From contig SCTU01000294.1 of the NCBI GenBank assembly GCA_004297315.1, positions 1 through 11,149 on the forward strand: a stretch of DNA of 11,149 nucleotides, in the 5' to 3' direction. This document shows, piece after piece, positions 1-6,658 of this stretch (the first letter of the stretch is position 1; each line of letters opens with the position of its first letter). Under the pieces are notes generated by a model. The model was not told where the DNA came from and made no database searches. It saw nothing but the letters and a program-made list of their open reading frames with translations. Source of the DNA: Dehalococcoidia bacterium (GTDB lineage Bacteria > Chloroflexota > Dehalococcoidia > UBA2979). A program made the translations under genes and the position numbers.

Positions 1-57
1 GCCTCGCCCGCAATCGAGGCCCCCGCACGGATCGAGGCGCGCCCGACGGCCGCCTGA
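1..57 (+). CDS. C-terminal tail of an unidentified forward gene (partial)
   Basis: Frame 1 is open from the window edge for 18 codons and ends in TGA at 55-57. Sixteen of the 18 third positions are G or C, which matches the codon habit of the real genes here. The visible tail is rich in Ala, Pro, Arg and Glu and has no diagnostic motif, so no function can be given. A strong hairpin begins 55 bases after the stop and would fit as its terminator. This is too short to exclude chance. Confidence 0.3.
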   Translation, partial: ASPAIEAPARIEARPTAA

Positions 58-112
58 CCGCCCACGCATTGCCCGCGCCCGAATGGGCCGGGGCCGCGCC
101 GCACCGCGGCAC

Positions 113-156
113 GCGAGGGCGGACGCCCGAAGCCCCTCTCCGGCGTCCGCCCTCGC
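113..156 (+). terminator. 15-bp perfect hairpin, candidate terminator of the left-edge forward gene
   Basis: Bases 113-127 and 142-156 are exact reverse complements (15 bp, GC-rich), with a 14-base loop. There is no real T-tract after it on the forward strand. The call therefore rests on stem strength and on its place between a forward stop codon and a reverse gene. It could also act in both directions. Confidence 0.5.
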
Positions 157-174
157 TATCCACTCGCTCTACGA

Positions 175-202
175 GAGAGGGCGCCCGACGGGGCGCCCTC
201 TC
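175..202 (-). terminator. 12-bp perfect hairpin downstream of htpX
   Basis: GAGAGGGCGCCC at 175-186 pairs perfectly with 191-202 around a GACG loop. It lies 22 bases beyond the htpX stop, so it would be the first stable structure in that transcript after translation ends. There is no long U-tract. With the 113-156 hairpin it forms a back-to-back insulator between convergent genes. Confidence 0.6.
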
Positions 203-223
203 AGCATGGACGAAGTGCGAGAC

Positions 224-1048
224 CTAGCGGGTGCGGGTCATGCGCTGGAGGCGGGCGACGCGTTCCTCGGTTGGCGGGTGGGTGGAGAAGAGCGTGCGGG
301 CGCTGACGCCGGCGAACGGGTTCACGATGAAGAGGTGCGCCGTGGACTGCGGGACGTTCATCGGCATACGGCGCGCGCCCATCTCGATCCGCTGGAGCGC
401 GGAGGCGAGGGCTTCCGGGTCCGAGGAGACGACCGCGCCGTCGTGGTCGGCCTCGAACTCGCGGGAGCGCGAGATGCCGAGCTGGATGAGCGAGGCGGCA
501 ATCGGGGCGACGAGAATCGCGAGCAGGCCGCCGCCGCGGTTGTCGCGGTCGCCGCCGCCGGAGAACATGCCGATCCAACCGATCATCGAGATCGCCGAGG
601 CGATCGCGGCGACGACGCTGTTGATCAGGATGTCGCGGTTCTTCACGTGCGAGATCTCGTGGCCGAGGACAGCGAACAGTTCGCGGTCGGAGAGCAACTG
701 TCGGATGCCTGAGGTGACGGCGACGGCGGCGTGCTTTGGGCTGCGGCCGGTTGCGAAGGCGTTCGGCTGCGGCGTGTCCATCGCATAGACGCGGGGCATC
801 GGCATCTCCGCCCGGCGGGCGATCTCCGCGACCATGTCGAAGAGGGCGGGGTCTTGCTCGCGGGTGATCTCGCGCGCGTGCGCCGAGCGGAGGACGATGT
901 CGGCCGAGAACCAGTAGGAGCCGGCGTTCAGCAGCAACGAGAAGAGGAAGAAGGTCATCGCGCCGCTGGCCCCGCCAATGGCGCCGCCGACCGCGATCAG
1001 CAGACCGCTGAGCGCAGCGAGCAGTACGACGGTCTTGAGGTTGTTCAT
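224..1048 (-). CDS. htpX: HtpX-type membrane zinc metalloprotease (peptidase M48)
   Basis: A 274-residue protein with the M48 layout. Two hydrophobic segments lie near the N terminus (about 6-30 and 33-50). The zinc motif HEISH is at 130-134. Two further hydrophobic stretches (about 142-162 and 174-192) are followed by the second metal motif EFEAD at 197-201. E197 is the expected third zinc ligand, alongside H130 and H134. The family degrades misfolded or damaged membrane proteins at the cytoplasmic face of the inner membrane. The length is close to the usual 280-300 residues and no key residue is missing. The ATG has GGAG 8 bases upstream. The gene stands alone, divergent from a permease gene 81 bases away and followed by a strong hairpin. 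Identification is firm at family level; the exact subfamily is less certain. Confidence 0.93.
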   Translation of the reverse strand: MNNLKTVVLLAALSGLLIAVGGAIGGASGAMTFFLFSLLLNAGSYWFSADIVLRSAHAREITREQDPALFDMVAEIARRAEMPMPRVYAMDTPQPNAFATGRSPKHAAVAVTSGIRQLLSDRELFAVLGHEISHVKNRDILINSVVAAIASAISMIGWIGMFSGGGDRDNRGGGLLAILVAPIAASLIQLGISRSREFEADHDGAVVSSDPEALASALQRIEMGARRMPMNVPQSTAHLFIVNPFAGVSARTLFSTHPPTEERVARLQRMTRTR

Positions 1049-1129
1049 TCGGTCCGCTCCAGATGGTGGGTATCCCGACAGGACATATGCTACCGCCGGG
1101 GCCCCAGCCGAGTTGCAAGCGAAGTGCTA
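1049..1129. promoter_or_regulatory. Divergent intergenic region between htpX and the permease gene
   Basis: These 81 bases must hold both start signals. On the forward strand TATGCT at 1086-1091 is a reasonable -10 element, but no good -35 lies 16-18 bases before it. On the reverse strand I found no convincing -35/-10 pair for htpX. No clear operator palindrome is visible. Confidence 0.3.
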
Positions 1130-2644
1130 ATGGGCGACCGCGCGGATGGTCAAACGGGCGGAGGCAGCGGCGGCATCCTCCCGCCGGGCCTGCTGGGGCC
1201 CGAGGGCGTCCCGCGCGTCCTGACCGTATTCGACGTCACAAACATCACGGTCGGCGCGATCGTCGGCGCCGACATCTACGTCGCCTCCGCGATCACGGCG
1301 GGGCTGCTCGGCCCGGCCTCGCTGCTGGCGTGGCTGGCGGCCGGCGTGCTGGCGACCTTGCTCGCGCTGACGCTGGCCGAGTGCGCGCGGGTCGTGCCCC
1401 GCGTCGGCGGGCCGTATGCGTACGTCTCGCGTGCGTTCGGGCCGCTACCCGGCTTCCTCGCGGGCTGGTCGATGTGGATCGCGGAGATGACGGCGATGCC
1501 GGTCTTCGCGATCGCGTTCAGTTCCTACCTCGGCTATTTCGTCGCGCTCGACGACGTGCAGGTGCACGCCGTGCGCGTCGGGTTTCTCGGCCTGCTGACG
1601 CTGGTGAACGTGATCAGCGTGCGGGCGGCAGGTCGTGTGAACGACGCGCTGACGCTGCTGAAGTTGACGCCGCTGTTCCTGCTGGTTGTGATCGGCCTCG
1701 GCTATGCCGTGCTCGACCTCGAGGGGACGGCCGATCGGCTGAGCCCGTTCGCGCCGTTCGGCTTCGCGGAGTTCCCGACGGCGCTGATGCTGGTGGTATG
1801 GGCGTACATGGGCTTCGAGTTGTCGACGGTGCCGGCGGCGGAGGTGCAGGATCCGGGGCGGACGATCCCGCGCGGGATCGCGGTCGGGATGCTGATCGTG
1901 GCCTCGTTCTACCTCGTCACGAACCTGGTGGTGACGTCCGTCGTGCCGTACGAGGAGTTGATGGACAGCGGCACGCCGCTGATCCTCGCGGGGACGGCGA
2001 TCTTCGGCGCGACGGGGGCGGCGGTGATGGCGGCCGGCGCGATGGTCTCCGTCTCCGGCTCGGACGAGTCGGACATGCTGGGGGCATCGAGGCTGGCGTA
2101 CGCGATGGCGGCGGACGGGCTACTGCCGCACGGGCTGGCCTCGCTGCACCGGCGGTTCCGGACGCCGTACGTGGCGCTGATCGCGCAGGGTTTGGTCGCG
2201 GCGGCGCTCTCGTTCGTCGACGTGCTCAGCAGCCTGATCTCGTTCGCCGTGGTGAACCTCGCGTTCTCGTTCCTGTTCTGCGCCGCCTCGCTCTGGCGCT
2301 TCCAGCGCGGCCATGCCGTCGACCTCGTCGAGGTGGCGCGCCCGAACAGGGGCTGGCGGGGGCGCGGTGCGCGACTGCTCCCGGCGATGGCGATCGTGAT
2401 CTGCGTCGGGCTGCTCGCGGCGGCATCGCACCGCCAGCAACTGGCGGCGCTGGCCGTACTGGCGGCTGGCCTCGCGGTGTATGCCGTCGCCGCGCCGAAG
2501 CGCGCGCACGAGACGGCGGGCGAGTGGCTGCACGACCGCGAGCGCGTGCTGCACCGGCTCGCGAGGCGTCGCATGCGCTTCCTCGGCGGCCCGGTCGGGT
2601 GGAGCCGCGGGCATACGACGCCGCCTCGCCGGCCGCGCGGGTAG
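1130..2644 (+). CDS. APC-superfamily amino-acid permease
   Basis: A 504-residue polytopic membrane protein with about 12 hydrophobic helices. It resembles the amino acid-polyamine-organocation family, which moves amino acids or related compounds across the cytoplasmic membrane by proton- or exchange-coupled transport. The first helix carries VGAIVGADIY (41-50), where the family usually has a G-S-G-I-F substrate-backbone loop. Helix 6 has AYMGFEL (225-231), followed by AAEVQDPGRTIPRGI (236-250), the typical APC stretch after that helix. After the last helix a basic tail of about 50 residues (455-504) probably lies in the cytoplasm. The open frame extends upstream to 731, but that part is antisense to htpX. 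ATG 1130 is chosen because it starts in the intergenic region, although no clear Shine-Dalgarno precedes it (GTG 1124 is an alternative). The substrate cannot be read from the sequence. Confidence 0.85.
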   Translation: MGDRADGQTGGGSGGILPPGLLGPEGVPRVLTVFDVTNITVGAIVGADIYVASAITAGLLGPASLLAWLAAGVLATLLALTLAECARVVPRVGGPYAYVSRAFGPLPGFLAGWSMWIAEMTAMPVFAIAFSSYLGYFVALDDVQVHAVRVGFLGLLTLVNVISVRAAGRVNDALTLLKLTPLFLLVVIGLGYAVLDLEGTADRLSPFAPFGFAEFPTALMLVVWAYMGFELSTVPAAEVQDPGRTIPRGIAVGMLIVASFYLVTNLVVTSVVPYEELMDSGTPLILAGTAIFGATGAAVMAAGAMVSVSGSDESDMLGASRLAYAMAADGLLPHGLASLHRRFRTPYVALIAQGLVAAALSFVDVLSSLISFAVVNLAFSFLFCAASLWRFQRGHAVDLVEVARPNRGWRGRGARLLPAMAIVICVGLLAAASHRQQLAALAVLAAGLAVYAVAAPKRAHETAGEWLHDRERVLHRLARRRMRFLGGPVGWSRGHTTPPRRPRG

Positions 2645-2668
2645 GGGCACGTGCTGCGCGAGGCTGTC

Positions 2669-2719
2669 GCACCACAAAGAGGCCGCCCTCACGGGCGGCC
2701 TCTTGACTGCATCTGGGGC
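2669..2719 (+). repeat. Dispersed hairpin repeat, copy 1
   Basis: This is the first of two related elements of about 51-53 bases (the second is at 3945-3997). Both have a left flank GCACCACA, a 12-bp perfect hairpin, and a 15-base right flank reading GAYTGCATCYGGGGC. Flank conservation outside the stem shows the two share an origin and are not simply two GC-rich terminators. The 28-base hairpin core is reverse-complemented relative to the flanks between the copies. Confidence 0.65.
2677..2704 (+). terminator. 12-bp hairpin between convergent genes, likely bidirectional terminator
   Basis: AAGAGGCCGCCC (2677-2688) pairs exactly with 2693-2704 around a TCAC loop. It lies 33 bases after the permease stop and 40 bases beyond the stop of the reverse small membrane-protein gene, so it can serve both. 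The stem ends in TT but lacks a long T-tract. Confidence 0.65.
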
Positions 2720-2743
2720 TTGCGCGGCCGCGCGGGACAGCCG

Positions 2744-2968
2744 CTACCTTGCGCCGCCGTCGGCGTGACGCTCGGCGGGGCAGGTGCCGACGCCGAACAG
2801 CGAATACAGCGGGCACCAGCCGACGGCGGCCGTGAAGAGCGGAATGGCGGCGAGCCCGGCCAGCGCAAAGCCGGCGGTGCCTCCGACGGCACCCAGTCCG
2901 ATGACGATCAATCCGATCCCGAGCCCTAACCGCAGCAAGCGGTCGGCGTTTCCAACGTTCTTCAGCAT
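2744..2968 (-). CDS. Small DUF2892 / YgaP-type transmembrane protein
   Basis: A 74-residue protein starting MLKNVGNADRLLRLG, which closely matches the usual start of DUF2892 (inner-membrane protein YgaP-like) domains. Two hydrophobic helices follow (about 15-31 and 33-50), then the signature WCPLYSLFGVGTCP (51-64) with C52 and C63. In YgaP this domain anchors a rhodanese; here it stands alone, as often seen. Its role is unknown, though such proteins often sit near sulfur or redox genes. The start was set at ATG 2968 because GGAG lies 6 bases upstream and the family begins there. ATG 2980 would add four residues. It follows the sigma-factor gene on the same strand after an 85-base gap and is probably co-transcribed with it. 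Confidence 0.85.
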   Translation of the reverse strand: MLKNVGNADRLLRLGLGIGLIVIGLGAVGGTAGFALAGLAAIPLFTAAVGWCPLYSLFGVGTCPAERHADGGAR

Positions 2969-3053
2969 CTTCGACTCCATTCCTGCATCCACCTCGCGAG
3001 GTCCATCCCCGCGGTCTACTGCTTGGATGCAGAAACGGGCCGGGAGGTTACAT

Positions 3054-3872
3054 TCAGGCCTCCGATGCGCGCGCGGCGAGGATCGCCTGGAGTCGGGAGA
3101 AGAGTCTTGTCGAGCGCGGGGCTGGCAGCACGACGGCCCGCCGCTCGCCCGCCAGGGCGACGGTGTCGCGCGTCGAGTCCACCGTGATGCGGCAGTGCTC
3201 GCACCGCTCCACATGGGCCTCGACGCGCGCGCGCATGTCGTCGGCGAGCGTGCCGTCGAGGTAGTCCGAGACGTGTGAGACGGCCTCCTCGCACGACATA
3301 CCCGCTGCCGTGGTCGTGCCCGGAAGCGGCGCGTCCGTGATCTGCTCACGCAGCGCGAGCCGCGCCCGGTGCAGCCGGACCTTCAGCGCGGTCTCGGTGA
3401 CGCCGAGGGTTTCAGCTGCCTCGAGCGTTGAGAGGCCCTCGACGTCGCGCAGGAAGAACGCCATGCGCAGCGAGTCAGGCAGCGTTGCCATTGCGGCATC
3501 GAGCCGTCGGCGCAATTCGGCCGCGTCTAGGCGTTCTTCGGGGCCTGCGCCCGGATCCTTGAAGCGTTCGGCGGCGGCCGAGTCGTCCGACACGATGCCC
3601 TGGGTTGTCCGCGCACGTCGCAAGCGCTGGAGTGCCGCGTTGTAGGTGACCCGGTACAGCCAGGTGCCGAGTTGTGAGCGCCCTTCGAAGTCGGCGATGC
3701 CTCGTGTGAGGCTGATGAACGCCTCCTGCACCGCGTCTTCCGCCTCGTCGGGGTCGTGGAGAAGGTTGAGCGCGAGCCGGTAGAGGCGATCCTTGTGCTG
3801 CTCGAACGCCTCGCGGAACGCCGAGGGATCGCCGCGTTGGAGCCGCTGGATCAGGCTCCGTTCGTCAACCAT
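3054..3872 (-). CDS. ECF sigma factor with fused C-terminal zinc-finger anti-sigma-like domain
   Basis: A 272-residue protein. Residues about 21-88 form sigma region 2, with DAVQEAFISLTRGI (46-59) and GTWLYRVTYNAALQRLRR (69-86). Residues about 118-172 form region 4, with LPDSLRMAFFLRDVEGLS and a helix-turn-helix ending VRLHRARLALREQ. These would bring RNA polymerase to stress promoters. After a short linker (178-191), MSCEEAVSHVSDYLDGTLADD resembles the zf-HC2 domain of anti-sigma factors, including the zinc motif H220-x3-C224-x2-C227 and an earlier C194. The whole frame is continuous, so regulator and inhibitor or sensor seem to be one chain. It has no membrane helix, so any signal would be cytoplasmic. 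GGAGG sits 5 bases before the ATG. A DUF2892 gene follows on the same strand. The fold assignment is firm; the sensing role is inference. Confidence 0.88.
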   Translation of the reverse strand: MVDERSLIQRLQRGDPSAFREAFEQHKDRLYRLALNLLHDPDEAEDAVQEAFISLTRGIADFEGRSQLGTWLYRVTYNAALQRLRRARTTQGIVSDDSAAAERFKDPGAGPEERLDAAELRRRLDAAMATLPDSLRMAFFLRDVEGLSTLEAAETLGVTETALKVRLHRARLALREQITDAPLPGTTTAAGMSCEEAVSHVSDYLDGTLADDMRARVEAHVERCEHCRITVDSTRDTVALAGERRAVVLPAPRSTRLFSRLQAILAARASEA

Positions 3873-3944
3873 CAGTCCCTCCGCCCATTCGATGTCGCTC
3901 TAGGTCAGGGTACGAGGTGGCGGCGAGTCGGCCAGCATCGCCGC

Positions 3945-3997
3945 GCACCACACGAAGAGGCCGCCCGTGAGGGCGGCCTCTTGATTGCATCCGGGGC
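3945..3997 (+). repeat. Dispersed hairpin repeat, copy 2
   Basis: It has the same flanks as the copy at 2669-2719: GCACCACA plus two extra bases on the left, and a 15-base right flank differing at two positions. The hairpin arms are identical, but the loop reads GTGA where copy 1 has TCAC. The core is therefore inverted relative to the conserved flanks. Confidence 0.65.
3955..3982 (-). terminator. 12-bp hairpin downstream of the acyl-CoA dehydrogenase operon
   Basis: Bases 3955-3966 and 3971-3982 are perfect complements around a 4-base loop, 43 bases after the stop of the reverse dehydrogenase gene and upstream of the sigma-factor start. Read on the reverse strand, the hairpin is base-for-base the same as the one that follows the permease on the forward strand. 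It would separate the dehydrogenase operon from the sigma gene. Confidence 0.6.
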
Positions 3998-4024
3998 GGC
4001 CGAGGCCGCTCGGGTCAGCCTCGG

Positions 4025-5140
4025 CTAGAGGCCGAGCTGCTGGGCGACCAGTTCGCGGTGGTAGTCGGCGTCGCCGAAGGCGAGTTCGGCCCGCTTCTGG
4101 CGGCGGTAGAACAGCTGGATCTTGTAGTCCTTGGTGAAGCCGATACCACCGTGGATCTGCTGGCCGTGCGCGACGACGCGCCGCGTGGCCTCGGAGCACC
4201 ACGCCTTCGCCATGTTGACGGCGATCGAGGTGTCCGCGGCGGGCTGGTCCGACGCGATCGACCAGGCGGCCTTGTACATGATGAAGCGGGAGCCGTCGAC
4301 GTCCGTGACCATGTCCGCGCACTTGTGCTGGATGGCCTGGAACGAGCCGATCGGGCGGCCGAACTGGACACGCTCCTTGGCGTAGTCCACGGCGATCTCG
4401 AAGTCCATCTGCGCGAGGCCCACAAGGTAGGCGCACTCGGCGACGGTGTACTTCTGGATCACCGGGCCCAGGGCGGCCCAGCCCTTGCCGTCCTCGCCGA
4501 GGAGCTGGCCCTTGGCGTTGTTGAGGACGACCTCGCACTGCTTGTCGCGGGCGATGGTCTGGAGGACCGTCGTCTTCACGCCGTCTTGCTTCGTCGGGAC
4601 GATGGCGAGCGTGACGCCCTTGCCGGAGCGGGCGGCGACGACGAGGTAGTCGGCGACGTGCGCGTCGGAGACGAAGAGCTTGGTGCCCGTGATCGTGACG
4701 TCGTTGCCGGAGACGGTGGCCTTCGCCTGTACGCCGGCCTCGTCGAAGCGGGCGGAGGGCTCGGTCAGGGCGAGCGAGAAGATCACCTCACCGGCCGCGA
4801 TCTTCGGGAGGAACTCCTGCTTCTGCGCCTCGGAGCCGGCCTCGAGGATCGGGACCGCGCCGCCGAAGACGGAGGACATGTACGGGCCCGGGACGAGCGC
4901 TCGCCCGAGTTCCTCGACGAGCACCATCTGGTCGACGAAGTCGAACCCGGCGCCGCCGTACTGCTCGGGGACCAGCAGGCCGTGCCAACCCTGCTCCGCC
5001 ATCTTCTGCCAGAGGACGGGGGAGTAGCCCTTCTCGTCCTCTTCCATCTCCCGGACGTGCGTCTCCGGGCACTCGTTCTCAAGGAACTCGCGGGCAGAGT
5101 TCTTCAGAAGCTCCTGCTGTTCGTTCAGTCCCAGGTCCAC
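4025..5140 (-). CDS. Acyl-CoA dehydrogenase-like protein, FAD-motif (beta-type) subunit
   Basis: A 371-residue protein with the acyl-CoA dehydrogenase fold: N-terminal helical domain (to about 120), beta domain (about 121-215) and C-terminal helical domain. It keeps the FAD diphosphate-binding stretch RVQFGRPIGSFQAIQHKCADM (257-277) and IHGGIGFTKDY (329-339). The usual TEPxxGSD acyl-CoA motif is degraded to TEPSARFD (126-133). No catalytic Glu is seen, either near the C terminus (no EGT) or at the isovaleryl-CoA-dehydrogenase-type position, where it has IQKYT. This suggests it works only as the partner of the upstream gene product (5215-6444). GTG 5140 is the preferred start because GGGAGGGA lies about 6 bases upstream; GTG 5173 would add 11 residues that run through that ribosome site. 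The family is firm; the substrate is unknown. Confidence 0.88.
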   Translation of the reverse strand: MDLGLNEQQELLKNSAREFLENECPETHVREMEEDEKGYSPVLWQKMAEQGWHGLLVPEQYGGAGFDFVDQMVLVEELGRALVPGPYMSSVFGGAVPILEAGSEAQKQEFLPKIAAGEVIFSLALTEPSARFDEAGVQAKATVSGNDVTITGTKLFVSDAHVADYLVVAARSGKGVTLAIVPTKQDGVKTTVLQTIARDKQCEVVLNNAKGQLLGEDGKGWAALGPVIQKYTVAECAYLVGLAQMDFEIAVDYAKERVQFGRPIGSFQAIQHKCADMVTDVDGSRFIMYKAAWSIASDQPAADTSIAVNMAKAWCSEATRRVVAHGQQIHGGIGFTKDYKIQLFYRRQKRAELAFGDADYHRELVAQQLGL

Positions 5141-5214
5141 AGTGCGTCCCTCCCAATCACGTCCGGCAGTCACCGGTACGTGTGTTACTCGTTTCGTGCG
5201 CCCTCGGCAAGGGC

Positions 5215-6444
5215 CTAGCCGCGCGGCAGGCCGAGGCCCCGTGTGGCGATGACGTTGCGCTGAATCTCGTTCGAGCCCGAGAAGATGCTATGCGGAACGG
5301 AGCCTACGTAGTCGTGGATGTGCGCGGCCTGCAGCGGCGCGTACTTCGACGAGCGGTCCCACACGTTCCCGTAGAGACCCCACGCCTTGCTCTGCGTGCG
5401 CGACAGGCGCTGGTGCAGTTCCGATCCGAAGGTCTTGTTGACTGACGCTTCGTAATTGGGAACCAGGCCGCGGTTCTGGATCGTGACGATGCGGAAGGCG
5501 AAGTTGAACAGGACTTCCGTCTCGATCGCGCGGTCGGCCATCTCCAGTCGCGTGGTGTTGAAGTCCTGCCGGCGGAAGTTCTTCCCCTTGTCCTTGAGGA
5601 AGCCGACGGTCTGGCCGAGCTCGCGACGGTAGGAGACCGCGCCGGCGATGCCGGAGCGTTCGAAGTCGAGCAGGGTCATGCCGACGTACCAGCCGCGGTT
5701 CTCCTCGCCGACGAGGTTCTTGGCGGGGACGCGGACGTCCTCGAAGAAGGTCTCGTTGAAGCCGTGCTCCCAGCCCATGTTGATGAGCGGGCGGACGGTG
5801 AGGCCCGGGGTCTTGATGTCCATGATCATGAAGGAGATGCCGCGGTGCTTCGGCGCTTCCGGGTCGGTGCGGACGAGGGCGAACAGCCAGTCCGCGAAGT
5901 GCGCGCCGGACGTCCAGATCTTCTGGCCGTTGATCACGTACTCGTCGCCGTCCCGGACGGCACGCGTCTGCAGCGAGGCGAGGTCGGAGCCGGCGCCCGG
6001 CTCGGAGTATCCCTGCGCCCAGGCGACTTCGCCGGAGAGGATGCGCGGGAGGTGCTCCTGCTTCTGCTCGGGCGAGCCGTGGACGATGAGGGTGGGGCCG
6101 AGCATCGAGACGCCCATGCCACCGACGGACGGCGCGGCCGCCTCCGCCATCTCCTGGTTGTAGATGAACTGCTCGATCGTGGAGAGCCCGGCGCCGCCGT
6201 ACTCCTTGGGCCACGCGGGGGCGATCCAGCCGCGGTCGGCGAGGGCCGTCGCCCACTGTTGAGCTGTCGCGACGCGCTGGGGGTCGGTGGACTTCCGGTC
6301 GGCCTGCCAGCCGCCCGCGAAGCCTTCGCCCTCGCCGGTCGCCTCGCCCTCCTTGGGGCGGTAGGGCTCGGGCAGCTTCTGTTGAATGAACGTGCGAACT
6401 TCCTGGCGGAACTTCGCCTGCTCTGGGCTGTCGCTCCAGTCCAT
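5215..6444 (-). CDS. Acyl-CoA dehydrogenase, catalytic (alpha-type) subunit
   Basis: A 409-residue acyl-CoA dehydrogenase. The beta domain has GYSEPGAGSD (145-154), the conserved signature, followed by INGQKIWTSGAHFADW (171-186). LLDFERSGIAG (258-268) places E262 where isovaleryl-CoA dehydrogenase has its catalytic base in a similar LxLER stretch. The C terminus is SGSNEIQRNVIATRGLGLPRG (389-409). The RxQFGxPIGxFQ flavin motif is missing: the matching region reads RRQDFNTTRLEMADRAIE. It therefore complements the following gene product, 74 bases downstream in the same operon. This division of labour is known from alpha2beta2 dehydrogenases of mycobacterial steroid side-chain degradation (ChsE1-ChsE2, ChsE4-ChsE5). 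The enzyme should form an alpha,beta double bond in a CoA thioester in the cytoplasm. AGGA lies 6-7 bases before the ATG. Confidence 0.9.
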   Translation of the reverse strand: MDWSDSPEQAKFRQEVRTFIQQKLPEPYRPKEGEATGEGEGFAGGWQADRKSTDPQRVATAQQWATALADRGWIAPAWPKEYGGAGLSTIEQFIYNQEMAEAAAPSVGGMGVSMLGPTLIVHGSPEQKQEHLPRILSGEVAWAQGYSEPGAGSDLASLQTRAVRDGDEYVINGQKIWTSGAHFADWLFALVRTDPEAPKHRGISFMIMDIKTPGLTVRPLINMGWEHGFNETFFEDVRVPAKNLVGEENRGWYVGMTLLDFERSGIAGAVSYRRELGQTVGFLKDKGKNFRRQDFNTTRLEMADRAIETEVLFNFAFRIVTIQNRGLVPNYEASVNKTFGSELHQRLSRTQSKAWGLYGNVWDRSSKYAPLQAAHIHDYVGSVPHSIFSGSNEIQRNVIATRGLGLPRG

Positions 6445-6493
6445 GCGTTGTCCTCTCTTCCCTGGTCCAGTTTCCTTCTGGGTTCAGCGCCGG

Positions 6494-6521
6494 CGCGGCA
6501 TCCCAGCCGAGGGATGCCGCG
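6494..6521 (-). other. 11-bp hairpin in the dehydrogenase operon leader
   Basis: Bases 6494-6504 and 6511-6521 pair perfectly around a 6-base loop, 50 bases upstream of the alpha-subunit ATG. No U-tract follows on the reverse strand. It lies inside the predicted untranslated leader, so it may stabilise the RNA or act as an attenuator. No riboswitch class is recognised. Apart from this hairpin and the promoter at 6659-6687, I see nothing in the gene-free stretch 6445-6746. Confidence 0.4.
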
Positions 6522-6658
6522 ACCGTCGCGGGAGGTCGATCTTGGCGGTCGCCCGGTTGAGGCAAACGTCAGTCACCGACATGCGCGGACAGGCACGGAG
6601 AACGGTTGCAGCAGCGTCCCCGCCACCCCCCACCGCCGCCGGTCGGGCGCGCGTCCGC

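Noticed and set aside
83..788. Forward frames opposite htpX, and the 731-1129 upstream extension of the permease frame
   Set aside because: They are antisense to a confidently identified M48 protease. The permease homology starts only after 1130.
1063..2706. 547-codon forward frame overlapping the permease
   Set aside because: Shadow of the permease gene. The product has no membrane pattern and is Arg/Gly/Asp-rich.
5288..6565. 425-codon reverse open frame in another phase of the alpha dehydrogenase gene
   Set aside because: The same stretch encodes a full acyl-CoA dehydrogenase in a different frame. The alternative product is Arg/Pro/His-rich with no domain.
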